Shown in pieces: positions 38,153 to 49,415 of a stretch of 64,000 nucleotides of DNA; the first letter of the stretch is position 1; every line of letters begins with the position of its first letter. This DNA comes from Pneumocystis sp. 'macacae' (Eukaryota; Ascomycota; Pneumocystomycetes; Pneumocystales; Pneumocystaceae). Location of the stretch: NCBI GenBank assembly GCA_018127085.1, contig CM030725.1, forward strand, positions 248,001 to 312,000. The letters run 5' to 3'. The notes below the pieces were generated by a model that did not search any database, was not told where the DNA came from, and worked only from the letters and a program-made list of their open reading frames with translations. A program made the position numbers and the translations under genes.

Positions 38153-40064
38153 TTAAGAATTCTGATGTTCACCAAATACAGAATTCCAGATAGATGGATT
38201 TACTGCCCATGTATCATGAACGCCTTTACCATTTCTTCTTGCAACAGCGCTTAACTTCCATTGAATTGTTTGTTTGCTTATATCAGTAAATTTTTGCCGC
38301 AGTGTTTCTACAAGTAATACTTTTGTTTGTGTACTTCCTTGAATTATTTTTAAAAAAGAAGGCAATAAATCTTGTGGAAAGTATAGAGAAGTTTTAGGAG
38401 ATACCGCTTCTGAGGAAGCAGTCTTTGTTTCAAAGTTTTGAGAGATATTATCGCTATTTGAATATGTTTTTAATGACCAATAGTCTTGATAAGGATCAAT
38501 AGGTTGATTTACATCTAATAGAATGAGTAAGAGGAAAAATTAGGCCTGAAATATTACTTATCAAAGTATTTACTTTAATTTTGTTAAACAATTTATAATC
38601 ATTTGGATTCATATCATGTGAACCTTGCCAATAAATACCTTTAATACTAGGTATTAAATTTACGACTACTTTTTTTTTTATCTCATTAGATTCATCATCA
38701 TCATCAAGAAAATCTTTATCATCTTCTTCCTCCTTTAATTCAGCAGCATCATCTTCATCACTATCATTTATACTATTAATATCTTCACCTTCTTCTTCTT
38801 CTATCCATTCTGCTTCTGAATCATAATTATAATTAAACAAGTTCTCATCTGTTTTAAATGGATTTCTTGGGGTTAATATAGTAGATAATTTTGAAAATGT
38901 ACCATAATAAGGTGGTCGAACATCTTCTTTGAATTGGAGAAGTTTCATAGGAAATATTTTAAGTTTATTTAAGAGATCATCAGTTGAATCAGATTGTTCA
39001 TACTTTTGGAGGATAGATTTAACAGTAATACTGGAGTTTCGAGAATAGGATGATGGAGCAATGGTAATTTTAAAAAGCGACAATAAATGTTTAATGGCTA
39101 AATCTAATAAGAAAAAAACAATGAAAAAAGATAATTTACGGGACTCAATTAAAAAATCTGAATCTAAAAGTTCATCTATGTTCTTTATTGCAATTATATG
39201 ATCATTAGGATCCCGTATAAAAGAATGTTGATTTGAAAGAGAAGTATGCTGTTTAACAAAAAATGGAATAAAACATTTTTCATAATCGGAAACAAAACAA
39301 TCTAAAAATTCTCAATTGAAAATCATGAGTACTTTTTATATTTACTTTTGATTTCTATTCGATTTTCTTTAGGAAGTGTTGTATAAAAAAAATTTTGAAG
39401 TTTTAACTGTGAATTTTGTTTTTTTTCCTGTTCACTTTCCTTTTTTTCTTCTTTCTTCTTTTTTGCTTCATTTTTTTCTTGTTGTCTAGCATCTTTTTCA
39501 GCTTTCTAAAATAATTAATACTGTTTGATGAGGCTAAACACCTTTAATACCTTTCTAAGTCGTTGTTCTTCTCTCAACTGTTTTTCCTCCTCCTTTTTAG
39601 ATTTCTCTATTTCCTTTCTCTTTCTTTCTTCTTCTTTTTGCATTTCCCTTTCAATTTTTTCTTCTTTTCTTCTCTTTTTTTCCTCTTCTTTTCGTCGTCG
39701 TTCTTCTTCTTTTAAAGAAGCTTTCAGAGTCCTCTCTTTCTCCTTCTCTAATACTTTTGCCATTTTTTCTGCCTCTTTTCGTTTTTTTTCTGCCTCTTTT
39801 TTAATTGTTGTATCTGATTGACCTAGCGTTATAGTAGACATATTACGTCTAATTCTTTTGGTTGCACGCTCATTCTATCACCTATTAATAGAAAAAATGG
39901 AGGAACAATTGCTTTTATACACAATCAGGTACTTCTGAGAACATCTGTGGCGTTTCTTTTTGTATTTCTGTATTTATATCCACCATCTGAATATCTATAG
40001 ATTCTGCTTCCTGTTCAAATATATCTTCGGTCAATGTACTATCTGAACTGTAATAGTATTCCAT
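38153..40064 (-). CDS. Chromatin assembly factor 1 large subunit (Cac1/Rlf2/p150)
   Basis: Histone H3-H4 chaperone subunit that deposits nucleosomes behind the replication fork with PCNA. The start at 40064 (MEYYYSSDSTLTEDIFEQE) joins by a 47-nt intron to NERATKRIRRNMST. Then comes the KER domain, a run of Lys/Glu/Arg helix from about 39,830 to 39,400. The acidic ED domain carries the family marks RPPYYGTFSKLS, RNPFKTDENLFNYNYDSEAEW and a long Asp/Glu stretch (38,690-38,830), then LIPSIKGIYWQG. The C-terminal exon codes a winged-helix domain (FLKIIQGSTQTKVLLVETL ... WAVNPSIWNSVFG), ending at 38153. The exon boundaries around 39,090-39,350 were not all resolved. Next to NOB1 on the same strand. 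Confidence 0.9.
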
Positions 40065-40474
40065 ATTTAATACTTTCTCTTCTTCTGTCTTCTATTTTCT
40101 TTAACAAGCACTTGTTTCAATTTTTTTTATAGTCATAAATTAACTTGTTTTTTAGAATGAAATAAAATATAACATATATTCTCATGGATAAAGCATTTGA
40201 ATACTTTTCTTATATTTTCTTTGTATTCATATGTAATTATTATAAATCAATGGCTTACTAATGACTTCTAGCTAAGAATAAATTTTTTTGACGTTGTACG
40301 TGTGTAACTTGCGTATGACAAACGGATCCGAGTTAAGAGGAAAAATATTAAATTATTTAACACGAGACATAATTATTTAAGAAAGTATATTAGTAGGCGT
40401 ATTTTATTTCTTTTAAAGTACACATATATATATATATATTTTAAAAAAAAGGTTCAGAAATTTGCAAAAAAATA
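40065..40474. promoter_or_regulatory. Divergent upstream region
   Basis: Shared 5' region between the CAF-1 gene (-) and the gene starting at 40475 (+). It contains a perfect alternating AT tract (about 40,423-40,440) some 35 nt before the + strand start, a plausible TATA or nucleosome-excluding element. No gene was seen. Confidence 0.45.
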
Positions 40475-41490
40475 ATGCACATGTCTTCTCAAATAGTACA
40501 AAAAGATAGGTTTATTCATAACTTTAGGGACCTCAGTCTGTGCTCCAGAGTAGGTGAATTTAATCCAACATCCTCCGTGGTTTCTGTAGATGGGAGGTCG
40601 ACTATGTGGCAGAATCCAGAGGATTCATTTTATCATAAAGCAACACCTTATGAACATGTATATGGAGACCATTCTATTCCTGAGAATGCGTATTTTGTAA
40701 AAAAGTCTTTAAGAGAATCATCTGATGGCCCTGAAAAGTCATACGTGAATCGGCTTCGCCAGGCAACTGCAACAGTTTGGTGTGAATATGGAGTTCAACC
40801 ATCTGGAAACTTTAAAATGAGGAAAAATAAAAATAATTATGGAATGAAAATGGGATTTTCTATTAAGGTTTTTATTGAGGTTCTCTTTTTGTATTTTATT
40901 GAATTTGTTTTTAGTCTTTGGTTTTTCCACATGCGTCAGCTATGTTATCTGGTCGGCCAATGGCTCATCATGCACGTTCAACAAATATTGCAGCGCCTCA
41001 ACATACTATGTTGATTCCTCGACTTTCAGCCACAGAAACATATTTAGACAGCGATCAATCTGAAGCCCCTATATATTCTACTGCATTCAATAATAACTAT
41101 CTACCTGAAAAAGGTCTTAATGATATACCAGAGGCGGATGATGATGATGAGGATAGTGATCGTAGCAGTGTTTCTTCCAATGAATTTTGTAGACAAGCGT
41201 CAATTCAGAGTTTTACAGCAAGTTCTCATTATAGTCACCGTGATCTTTCATCTCATGCACGATCTCATTCTGGAGACTCCGATGTCTCTAAAAATTATGA
41301 TGAGTGTCCTGAAAACACTAACAATAACTCTTTTTCAAATTCTCAATATCTCCAGCCCAAATTATATGCTCGTCATTATAATACTTCTGATTTTTCTGTC
41401 AACCAGGAACTTTATCGGGCGGATTCTGGGCGGAAATTGTATGTTGCTAATCTTGCAAAGAATGATATTCTTTCAGATGATGATATATAG
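40475..41490 (+). CDS. Conserved fungal protein of unknown function with YVNRLRxATATVW motif
   Basis: Two exons, 40475-40867 and 40915-41490, flank a 47-nt intron and give 322 codons. The N-terminal third is the conserved part: YEHVYGDHSIPENAYFVKK, SLRESSDGPEKSYVNRLRQATATVWCEYG. The rest is Ser/Asp-rich and probably disordered, with acidic runs (EADDDDEDSD), His/Ser stretches and a terminal KLYVAN motif before a short acidic end. I recall the same N-terminal block and a C-terminal LFVAN-like motif in other ascomycete proteins but know no assigned role. No membrane segment or signal peptide is visible. The stop is only 121 nt before the scramblase start on the same strand. Confidence 0.75.
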
Positions 41491-41611
41491 CTTTATTTGT
41501 ATATTTATATTTATATTTATATATTTATTTAGAATTTTATTATTGATTTTTTTTAACTTCAATTACCCCACATTTGCCCCACAGAGATCTACAGCCGACG
41601 TCAGAAAAAAG

Positions 41612-42965
41612 ATGATATGTTTAGAACGGCTGGAAAGCACTAAGGCAAATGTTTTTCGAGTACGAATGTATGCAGCTCGTGCATCACCTAGCAGAATACT
41701 TCCTAGATTTAGAAATTCCCGTTTAAATCCTCTTTATCGGTCAAGATTTGGGCGGCTTGAAAAAACACCAATTGTGAAACCAACTCAAGTTAAAGTGCAT
41801 TTACCAGATGATCCAAAAGGAATTTTGCCTCATACGCAAGCACTTCTTAGTATTTTTGGGAATCCAGCGCTGGTTATTGAACGGAAGATGGAGATGATGA
41901 ATGTGTTTTTTGTAAATATAGAGTAAATTCTTTTTTAACATAGATGACAGGAGAATAGGGCTTTGAGCAGGCAAACAAATATGTTATAATGGATTCTTCT
42001 GGAAAAAATGTGGGATATATTGCAGAAACAGGTAGCCAATCTTTGACAAAGATGTTGGCGCGCCAAGTATTTAGGACACATCGATCTTTTAAAGCTCATA
42101 TTTTGGATCAACAAGGCAACGAAGTGCTTCTTATTGAAAGGCCTTTTTCTTTTGTGAATTCAACTATTAGGATTGTAGATACTTCAAATAGTTCAAATCT
42201 CGTGGTTGGAGAGGTTCGCCAACAATGGCATGCTTGGAGACGAAAATATAACCTTTTTCTTAAGTTCAATAAAAATATTCCATTGTTTTTTTTAATATAA
42301 TTTTATAGAAGAGATGATATTTTTTCTCAGTTTGCATATATAGATGAGCCATTATTTTCATGGGATTTCTCATTAATGAATCAAGATGGACAATTGATTG
42401 GATCTGTTAATAGAAATTTTATGGGTCTCTTACGCGAAATGTTTACTGATACTGGAAACTATGTTTTACGTATGGATTCTGTTTCTTCACAAATAAGTTC
42501 AACAGATTCAAGACTTGCTAATAATGAAAAAAATGTTATTCCTTTTTTAAATAGAGGTCTTACATTGGATGAAAGAGCAATAATTTTAGCAACAGCTATT
42601 AGGTAATTTTCATTGATATTAGTCATTCGTTAATAATTAATAGTATTGATTTCGACTATTTTTCTAAATTATCAAAAAGTGGTACAGGTATTGGTTCGTT
42701 TTTACCTCTGTGGTTTCCTATTTTCGGAGGTGGTACTAATGATAATTCCACTGAGGATCCAGACCAAAAATCTACTTCCCAAGATCAGGATACTCATACA
42801 TCTCCTGATGAAACTGTTAAAGCTGAAGACTCGGACAAGAATTGGTGGGATCTTCAACCTAACAATGATGTATGGGGAGAGGGCGATAATGATCCATGGA
42901 ACAATGCAAATCAAGATACTGAGGACAATGGTTCTTGGGGAGACTTTTTTGAAGAAGATGATTGA
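41612..42965 (+). CDS. AIM25: Phospholipid scramblase-family protein, probably mitochondrial (Aim25-like)
   Basis: Member of the PLSCR family of beta-barrel membrane-associated proteins that move phospholipids between leaflets; yeast Aim25 is mitochondrial. The ATG at 41612 opens an Arg-rich leader (VRMYAARASPSRILPRFRNS) of the mitochondrial kind. The core reads LLSIFGNPALVIERKMEMMN, joined by an intron to FGFEQANKYVIMDSSGKN, then MLARQVFRTHRSFKAHI, FAYIDEPLFSWDF, GSVNRNFMGLLREMFTDTG, LTLDERAIILATAIS and IDFDYFSKLS. Three introns of about 42-50 nt restore these joins. A Trp/Asp-rich, strongly acidic tail (WWDLQ, WGEGDNDPW, FFEEDD) ends at 42965. The typical C-terminal hydrophobic stretch is only weak here (SFLPLWFPIFGGG). 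Confidence 0.88.
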
Positions 42966-43459
42966 TATTGGAAATGTATATTATTTTATTTTACATACTA
43001 TATCAAGAAAATCAATATATCTTAACGAATAATATTAATCATTCATTATATAACTGTCCTTGTGGAAATAAGAAAACACCTTATTTGCAGTATGTCTCTT
43101 GTTAACTATTTAAACATTTTTTCTTATGTTTTTCATAACTCAATTCATATATACATTTGGAGATAAGTTCTTGATAATATATAGATAGGAAATCATATAA
43201 TAATAATAACAGTGACGCTTTTCAGTTCATAATAGTCCAATTTTATATCAAAAATATTACCTTTATACATCCTTTCGACTGTATTAAACAATATAAGTAG
43301 ATATTCATATTAAAAAATTAGAATCTTCATATTATTACTAGATCTTCTAGAAAAAGATATTTTCATGTATTTTTCTTTATATCTTCTATGTTAATCCAAC
43401 ATGGTTTCCTAGTTGAATCGTTTGCCTAAAACCAATCATTAAATGTTATCGAAAATTCT
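42966..43459. other. Intergenic, convergent 3' region
   Basis: Between the scramblase (+) and ISD11 (-). A+T-rich; no conserved frame, hairpin or RNA gene was recognised. Confidence 0.65.
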
Positions 43460-43723
43460 TTATGCATATACTTCAATAACCAGCAGTTCTGATTGGTACA
43501 TATAGTTAATTAATGCCTGTCTTCGTAATACTTGTAGCTCCCTAAGTCCCTTTTGCCACAATTCCTGTATTTTCTCTTTATTTGTTTCATTTTTGTGTGC
43601 ACGAAATGCATCTTTGGTTCTTCGGATCGCGTACTCCCGAAACCCATAGTTTTTCAGCTGATTTGAGCTTCGAAGAAGTGCACGATACAATGAAATAATC
43701 TTGCATCGCAAGTTTTCTACCAT
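43460..43723 (-). CDS. ISD11: LYR-motif protein ISD11 (LYRM4)
   Basis: Small mitochondrial protein that binds and stabilises the cysteine desulfurase Nfs1, together with acyl carrier protein, for iron-sulfur cluster assembly. A single 87-codon exon. The LYR motif is in KIISLYRALLRSSNQLKNY, followed by YGFREYAIRRTKDAFRAHK, the FREY-type motif of the family, and a second helix block ELWQKGLRELQVLRRQALI. Length matches fungal and human ISD11 (about 90). The short start MVENLRCKI makes a weak leader; family members are imported without a long one. The gene is divergent from the RRM-protein gene. Confidence 0.93.
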   Translation of the reverse strand: MVENLRCKIISLYRALLRSSNQLKNYGFREYAIRRTKDAFRAHKNETNKEKIQELWQKGLRELQVLRRQALINYMYQSELLVIEVYA

Positions 43724-44299
43724 TAACTCTGTTTTATCTGATTCTAAAATCTATTTTTGCACTTTTTTCCCGGTGCGATCGTTGATATCCTATACAGAAC
43801 AATTTACGTTTCATACTTTATTTTATAGAGGAAATACTACTTTCTCAGGAAATTTTGTTATTATTAATGATATGTATATGCGTTTAATTCTTTTTTTTTG
43901 TATTTTCATCCATTTCTATTATCTTTCCTTTGGAGTATATATAGGCTTCTGTAAATACTTTGAAACTAGAATATAACCTTTTTTCAAAAAAGCACTCAAT
44001 CTTTCGTATGCTGTATTTTAAAGAGATATTTTCCTCTTTATTTTATCAATCTGTATATTAATCTTCATTCTCTATCTATACTTTTTGATTCTCCGATAAA
44101 GCTCTCGATTGATAATTGACTTACAGCAATCCAGACAAGTTTATTGTACTAAAGGAGTTAAAAAAGACTTTGTTTTTCCAGGAAAAGAGACTCTTATCAG
44201 GGCAGGAAAGGCATAAGAAGCCTGGAATAATCATTTTTTTCGTCTAAGGCGTTTTTTCGCCTTTTTTATGCAACTTTTCTGTAAAAAATAAGCAATTCA
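43724..44299. promoter_or_regulatory. Divergent upstream region of ISD11 and the RRM gene
   Basis: 576 nt separating two genes that point away from each other, so it should contain both promoters and 5' UTRs. Mixed composition with pyrimidine runs in the last 200 nt (for example around 44,000-44,100), as often seen in 5' leaders. A small frame at 43701-43976 lacks any family mark and was not called. Confidence 0.45.
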
Positions 44300-46922
44300 A
44301 TGGCGACAATGGAACCAACAACAACACCGCCACAGACGCCACTTCAGACGTCTAATAACAACACAACTCTTTCACAGTCTCGTTCTTCACCAAATAAGCC
44401 CCTAATATCAAGTCCTCGTTGGTTGGCACAGCGTACAGCTAATCCTCCAAGTCAAACACGTCCGACATATTTAGATCATGAAGACTTTTCTAATGCAATA
44501 TATGTTGGAAATCTTGAAATGACGATTAGCAATGATGCACTGATGAAAATTTTTGGTCGTTTTGGTGGGCTATATGCGGTAGAAAAGTTATCAGATTGAT
44601 CAGTATAGGTACGATTGAGAGTGTTTATCGACCACCAATTCATACAGACAAGGCTGATAGGACAACACATTTTGCATTTATCAAGTATACAGATGCAGAA
44701 TCAGCACAACGAGCAATGCAACAGGCGGACAATATATTATTGGGGCGGAGACGACTGTAATATATGTGATTTTTGTGTGATTGATCTAAGAGAGATGTAG
44801 AGTGGTTCGTCCTCGTATTCGTTCGTATGTAAATCGGTCGTTTAATAGAACACCACCACCGTCGTCTCCACAGAAAGGTAACCAGTATCCAATGTTTTCG
44901 TATTCTCATATGCCGACACAATATTATTTTCCATATAATACACATGTTAATCAAAATTATATGAGCAAAATACTATCCGTTTTTAATCTCCCATATGAAA
45001 TGACACCCAAGGATCTGTTTTGTTTATTTAGTGAGTTGGGACGTGTAGAAGGTGCTTTTATATATAATGTTGTTGATAATCGTGGAAGAAGAGTGGGAGA
45101 GGTAGCTATGGGGAGTTTTTATCATGCAAAAAAAGTAAAAAGAAAATGAGAGGCGTTTCGAATAGTTGACTTTGAATAGGCTCTTGAAAGTTTGAATAAT
45201 ACCACACTTAATGGATATATACTTGAGCTTGCGTTTAAGCCTCCTACGTTACCGGCACCGCAGCTTATTTCGCCTATTAATTCTGGACATTCAATGATGT
45301 ATGCACCCCCTAATTCGATTTATCCGACCTGGCAATACCCTCCAGCTGCATATTCGATTCCTAATCCCACACCGATGCCTTGGTCTTATGCATCAACTCC
45401 AATAGATGAGGCAATGGCCGGTCTTTCTTTCTATGAAGATGCTAGTATGATGAATTCGAGGCGCAATAGCCTTACAAGCAGTATTGCTAGTGGTGGATAT
45501 GCACATATGTATGAGCAGAAGGCTAGTATTGATCACACGGTTCCTTTAGGCATTGGAACGCCTCAAGATGGACTTGTTTTTTATGATCCTATGACAGGAC
45601 TACCTATACCTATGCAACCACCACGTTCAACAGTTGCTGAAATACAGGATACAAATATACCAACAGCGACTGCAATTACAGCTAATCATCCACCTATGCC
45701 TTTGCCGGTTAAAAAAACAGAAACAACAACTGCAGTAACTGCTGCTGCTGCAACTGCAGTAACTGCAATGACAACAGCAACAGCAACGGCAAGTGTAACT
45801 GCTGCTGCTACCGCTACTGCAGTTAAACCTACAACACCAGTAGCATCCACAACTACGTCTCAAAATACAAAAACTGAACTCCCTCAATCTACGACAGTCC
45901 CTAGTGTATCAACTAGCAATTCTCCGAGTTCGTCAAGTGCATCCGCGGCTTTTAGTACTTCTTCGATATCAACATCTATTGTTCCGGAATCTTTACCAGC
46001 AGATCCAAAAAATTTGTATATCAAAAATCTTGATGATGATATAATATCTCATCCATCTGATATTGAAACTCTTTTTAAACCGTACGGAACAATTGTGTCA
46101 TCACATCTTGCAGTAGTTCCTGGGACTGGAATTTCTAAAGGTTATGGTTTTGTAGCTTTTAGTAAAGCAGAAGAAGCTATAAAGGCTAAAAAGAGTCTAG
46201 ATGGAAGCATGGTAGGAAGAAAGCGTGTATTTGTTAGTTGGGCAGAACGTCGTGCTGATCGTGAAAAACGGTTAAAAGAGATATTCAAAGGAGACAATAA
46301 AGCGAATGTTATGTATACTGAACCAGATAAAGATGTTTCTAAAACAGAAGAATTTTCGATTACAAAAGATGAGAGTAAGACAACTGTCACTATGGAAACA
46401 AAAAATACTTCAAAGATTACAGAAAATGTTTCTGGAACAAATTTGGTACCTACACTTACACCTAATCCTATGGCTGTTTTGTCAAAATGGCGTGGAACTC
46501 CGCTATCAGGTATAGTAGAGGTAGAAGAACCGAATGTTCAGACAATCATTACCATGCCTGTTGAACAAACAGCCATAGATTCTGAGTTTAAAGTATATTC
46601 AGAGAATACAAAGTCATCGCAATCTGTGGTTGCTGAAATGGAAAATTTAAAAATTGAGCCTGATAAAGATATCGATGGACAAATATGTTTAAGAGTTAGA
46701 GATGAAAATACTAGTCCAAAAAAGGTAACAGGTACTAGCACTAAAAAGAAAGGAGGATGGTATAGGAAACGTTGGAGCAGTGGCTGGGGAGGAAGTTATG
46801 GGGGTAAAAAAGATGAAGGAGACAGTCCTATTAAAGATGGGCAAAACATTGAAAGTTCTATCAAAGATGTTTTGTTGGAAAGAATTGCTGACAAAGAGAA
46901 TTGTGAATCAAAATCTATTTAG
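44300..46922 (+). CDS. Three-RRM RNA-binding protein
   Basis: Exons 44300-44564, 44609-44756, 44801-45134 and 45180-46922 join to 829 codons. RRM1 (about residues 66-138) has RNP2 IYVGNLEM and RNP1-like THFAFIKYTD. RRM2 (about 180-270) has ILSVFNLPYEMTPKDL and GEVAMGSF. RRM3 (about 528-605) has NLYIKNLDDDI and the clear RNP1 KGYGFVAFSKAEEA. Between RRM2 and RRM3 lies a Pro/Met-rich stretch, then an Ala/Thr run of low complexity (about 45,715-45,840). After RRM3 come an acidic-basic tail, a LSKWRGTPLSG motif and a Trp/Gly/Arg-rich segment (GGWYRKRWSSGWGGSYG) resembling an RGG-like RNA-binding patch. The layout resembles fungal mRNA-binding regulators, but I cannot name the orthologue. Very likely cytoplasmic or shuttling mRNA regulation. 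Confidence 0.88.
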
Positions 46923-47375
46923 AAGTAAGTATTTATAAGAGCATTTAATAGAGGACATCAGAATCAAGATATATATATTTATTGCATTGCGAAAAAGAAA
47001 GTAGTATAGCATCACTAGTTATTATTAGCATAGTATATACGCTGCCATTTATATTAATCGATATCAAATATTTATAAATCTAGAAAATTGCATTTAAATT
47101 AAAAGGTTTAAATAATAACTTCATTAAAAATAATTTAAATATATTAATTTTCTTTATTTTTATCTGAAAATAATTTATACGGTTTATACTTGTTGAACTA
47201 TTTTAGTTGATACGCTAATGTTCGTGCAGTTTTTTACGTGTTAGAGGTATCGCGTCAATATTTAATATTTTAATTGTGTATAATTTAAGTATAATAGTTG
47301 ATAATTTTGGCTAATTTTGACTATTATTAAGGTAATAAACTGCATTATTATTGCATTTTCGTGATTATATTGCAA
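46923..47375. other. Intergenic, no gene seen
   Basis: 453 nt between two genes on the same strand. A+T-rich. It should hold the 3' UTR of the RRM gene and the promoter of the membrane-protein gene, and possibly an untranslated or short coding first exon of the latter. Confidence 0.6.
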
Positions 47376-49205
47376 ATGATTTCAGTTTCAACAAAGAAAA
47401 ATGAGCTTATGATGTGTTTTTTAGAAAATGGATTTATAGAAAATATGAATTCTATAAAAAATGAACAAAAAAACAGTTTAAATAGGGAACCTTCATTGGA
47501 CGATATATCGTGTTTAAGTTCTAAAAAATATGGGGAAACTTTGGGGAAAAAAGTGTTTAGGTCAAAAAGGATTCTTTCTTTAATACACGCTTTAAAAAAA
47601 CGAAATCATAAATCATCATTATCAAATAAGATGGCTTATCGTGTTGTAGAGGATTCTAATACTCCTGACACCTCATTTAGTTTGATTGAAGGGAGTGATA
47701 ATAAGGACGTAGAAATAATAAATACAAATGCTCTTGAAAGGTATCTTGAAAATAATTATGTAGAGATAGAAAATGGAGTAAGTAAAAGCACTAAGAATAT
47801 AAAGGCATCGCCTATGACACCTTCTATAACTGCATCAATAACTATTCCAGAAAACACGTCAATGCCATCAAGTACAGTATCTGCAGGTGTAACACCAATT
47901 GTTATTGGGACCGTATTTACAACGACTCTTTCTGAACCAACAACTACTGTTTCTAAAGAAACATTTTCACCAATTCGCCACTATTCAAATTCTCGCAGCA
48001 ATACATATACTGTTATAGGAGTCTCAACAATTGTTATTTTTATTGTTATTATCACTATTATTTTAATTATTTTTGGTGTAAAGCGCTCTCTGAGGAGACA
48101 AGAGGCCTTTGAAGACATGCTTTATCGAAATGAAATGAATGCTCATGCAAAATTGGTTGCAGAAGCATCTACACCGGTTTCAGAAAAAGTGAGGTCAGGA
48201 TCACCAAGTTCTTTCTCTACGTCAGTACCTTTTATGGATCAGCAGTATTCTGGTGGTCGATTTTCAAGAGCCGAATACTTTCATGATCCTAATAAGACTT
48301 ATAGTGTTCATAATACACCAAAGGTTGATGATCAAAATTCAAGTGATTTATCTGCAAAACATTATTATAGTAACCAGAAAATGGCTAATGGATGGCATCC
48401 TATGCAACATATGGGGCAGTCTATGTATTATAACCATTTAGGGCATCCAGTACGTTCTTTTTCTATGTCTTCTAGACCGAAAGATTATATAAGATCTCGC
48501 TATTTGTCACAGAGTGCATCTATTTTTGATAATCCTTTTCAGTCTGATCAGTTGCGATCGGTGAACTATAATGATAGCAATTCTAATGTTACAGGAGTCA
48601 TTCCTAATCAATCGAAATTGTCATGTTTTGGGTATCCTCAAGAGCAAAGTAAAGGCGGTTTTACGCAAACGCAAATTAAATCAAAGCCTTTTGACTCTTG
48701 TATGACCAATAGATTTTCCAATTATTTAGTCCCGCATAATTCTCAAGCATTTTATACGACAAAATCAAACACTTTTTCTTTAAATCACATAAATTACAAT
48801 CATACTCCATTATCTGCTCAAACAGAGAATGTTAGCTTTGATACTGCAAATACGCATTTTTCTGACATATCAAATACATTGTCTTCGCCTTTATCTGCTT
48901 ATCAAAATTCAGGAACCTTCTCATCAGAACAAGATTCTAGTTTTACAGTTGATTTGACACCTCCGAAATCATTGCATGTAAAAGAGAATACTAAAGTGGA
49001 TCCTGAGCTTGATTTAGGTATTGAAAAAATATTTAAAACAAATAAAAATATTTTGAAACAAAACTCTATTCGTACCCCTAGCATCAATGCTTCTGTTGAT
49101 ATTTGGGCTGAAAAAAAGAAAAAACTTTTAGATTTAACAAACAATTTGACTGAGTTTTCAAATAATTCTACAAATACTACGATGCGTATGAATCATAATA
49201 TATAG
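47376..49205 (+). CDS. Single-pass membrane protein with Ser/Thr-rich half, unknown function
   Basis: One uninterrupted frame of about 609 codons from the first ATG (47376). Residues 1-210 are Ser/Thr-rich, with repeats of Thr/Pro/Ser such as SSTVSAGVTPIVIGTVF just before the membrane. One strong membrane helix (VIFIVIITIILIIF) lies at about residues 220-235 and is followed at once by basic residues (GVKRSLRRQEAF), placing the long C-terminal half in the cytosol. That half is Ser/Asn/Tyr-rich and probably disordered. The plan resembles fungal wall sensors or Skg6/Mid2-like proteins, but there is no signal peptide at the visible start. A short upstream exon could supply one: an acceptor-like TTTCAG sits at 47378-47383. 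No domain was recognised beyond the helix. Confidence 0.7.
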   Translation: MISVSTKKNELMMCFLENGFIENMNSIKNEQKNSLNREPSLDDISCLSSKKYGETLGKKVFRSKRILSLIHALKKRNHKSSLSNKMAYRVVEDSNTPDTSFSLIEGSDNKDVEIINTNALERYLENNYVEIENGVSKSTKNIKASPMTPSITASITIPENTSMPSSTVSAGVTPIVIGTVFTTTLSEPTTTVSKETFSPIRHYSNSRSNTYTVIGVSTIVIFIVIITIILIIFGVKRSLRRQEAFEDMLYRNEMNAHAKLVAEASTPVSEKVRSGSPSSFSTSVPFMDQQYSGGRFSRAEYFHDPNKTYSVHNTPKVDDQNSSDLSAKHYYSNQKMANGWHPMQHMGQSMYYNHLGHPVRSFSMSSRPKDYIRSRYLSQSASIFDNPFQSDQLRSVNYNDSNSNVTGVIPNQSKLSCFGYPQEQSKGGFTQTQIKSKPFDSCMTNRFSNYLVPHNSQAFYTTKSNTFSLNHINYNHTPLSAQTENVSFDTANTHFSDISNTLSSPLSAYQNSGTFSSEQDSSFTVDLTPPKSLHVKENTKVDPELDLGIEKIFKTNKNILKQNSIRTPSINASVDIWAEKKKKLLDLTNNLTEFSNNSTNTTMRMNHNI

Positions 49206-49415
49206 AAATCAATTATTGTTACTGTTTCTAATGGTAGTTATAGTAGCAATATTGGTTTAAATTAAGATTTTATTAAAAGGATTAAGTTTTTTGAATTTTT
49301 TATATTTTATTTTATAATTTAGACTTTGAAGTCGTAATATTTTGGTCATTTAAAACAAAATTAGTCGTGTATTTTGAATGATATATTTAATAATATATAC
49401 AGTTTGTATTTTTGA

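Noticed and set aside
39525..39821. Ser/Phe-rich 98-codon frame on the + strand
   Set aside because: Antisense of the Lys/Glu/Arg helix of CAF-1.
40475..42965. Fusion of the YVNRLR protein and scramblase into one gene
   Set aside because: A stop at 41488-41490 precedes any usable donor, the needed intron would be far longer than normal here, and the scramblase has its own mitochondrial-type start.
43701..43976. Hydrophobic 91-codon + strand frame starting inside ISD11
   Set aside because: Begins antisense to a good gene, has no homology mark and lies in a divergent promoter.
45627..45887. Cys/Ser-rich 86-codon frame on the - strand
   Set aside because: Mirror of the Ala/Thr repeat in the RRM gene; Cys arises only from reading GCA/GCT repeats backwards.
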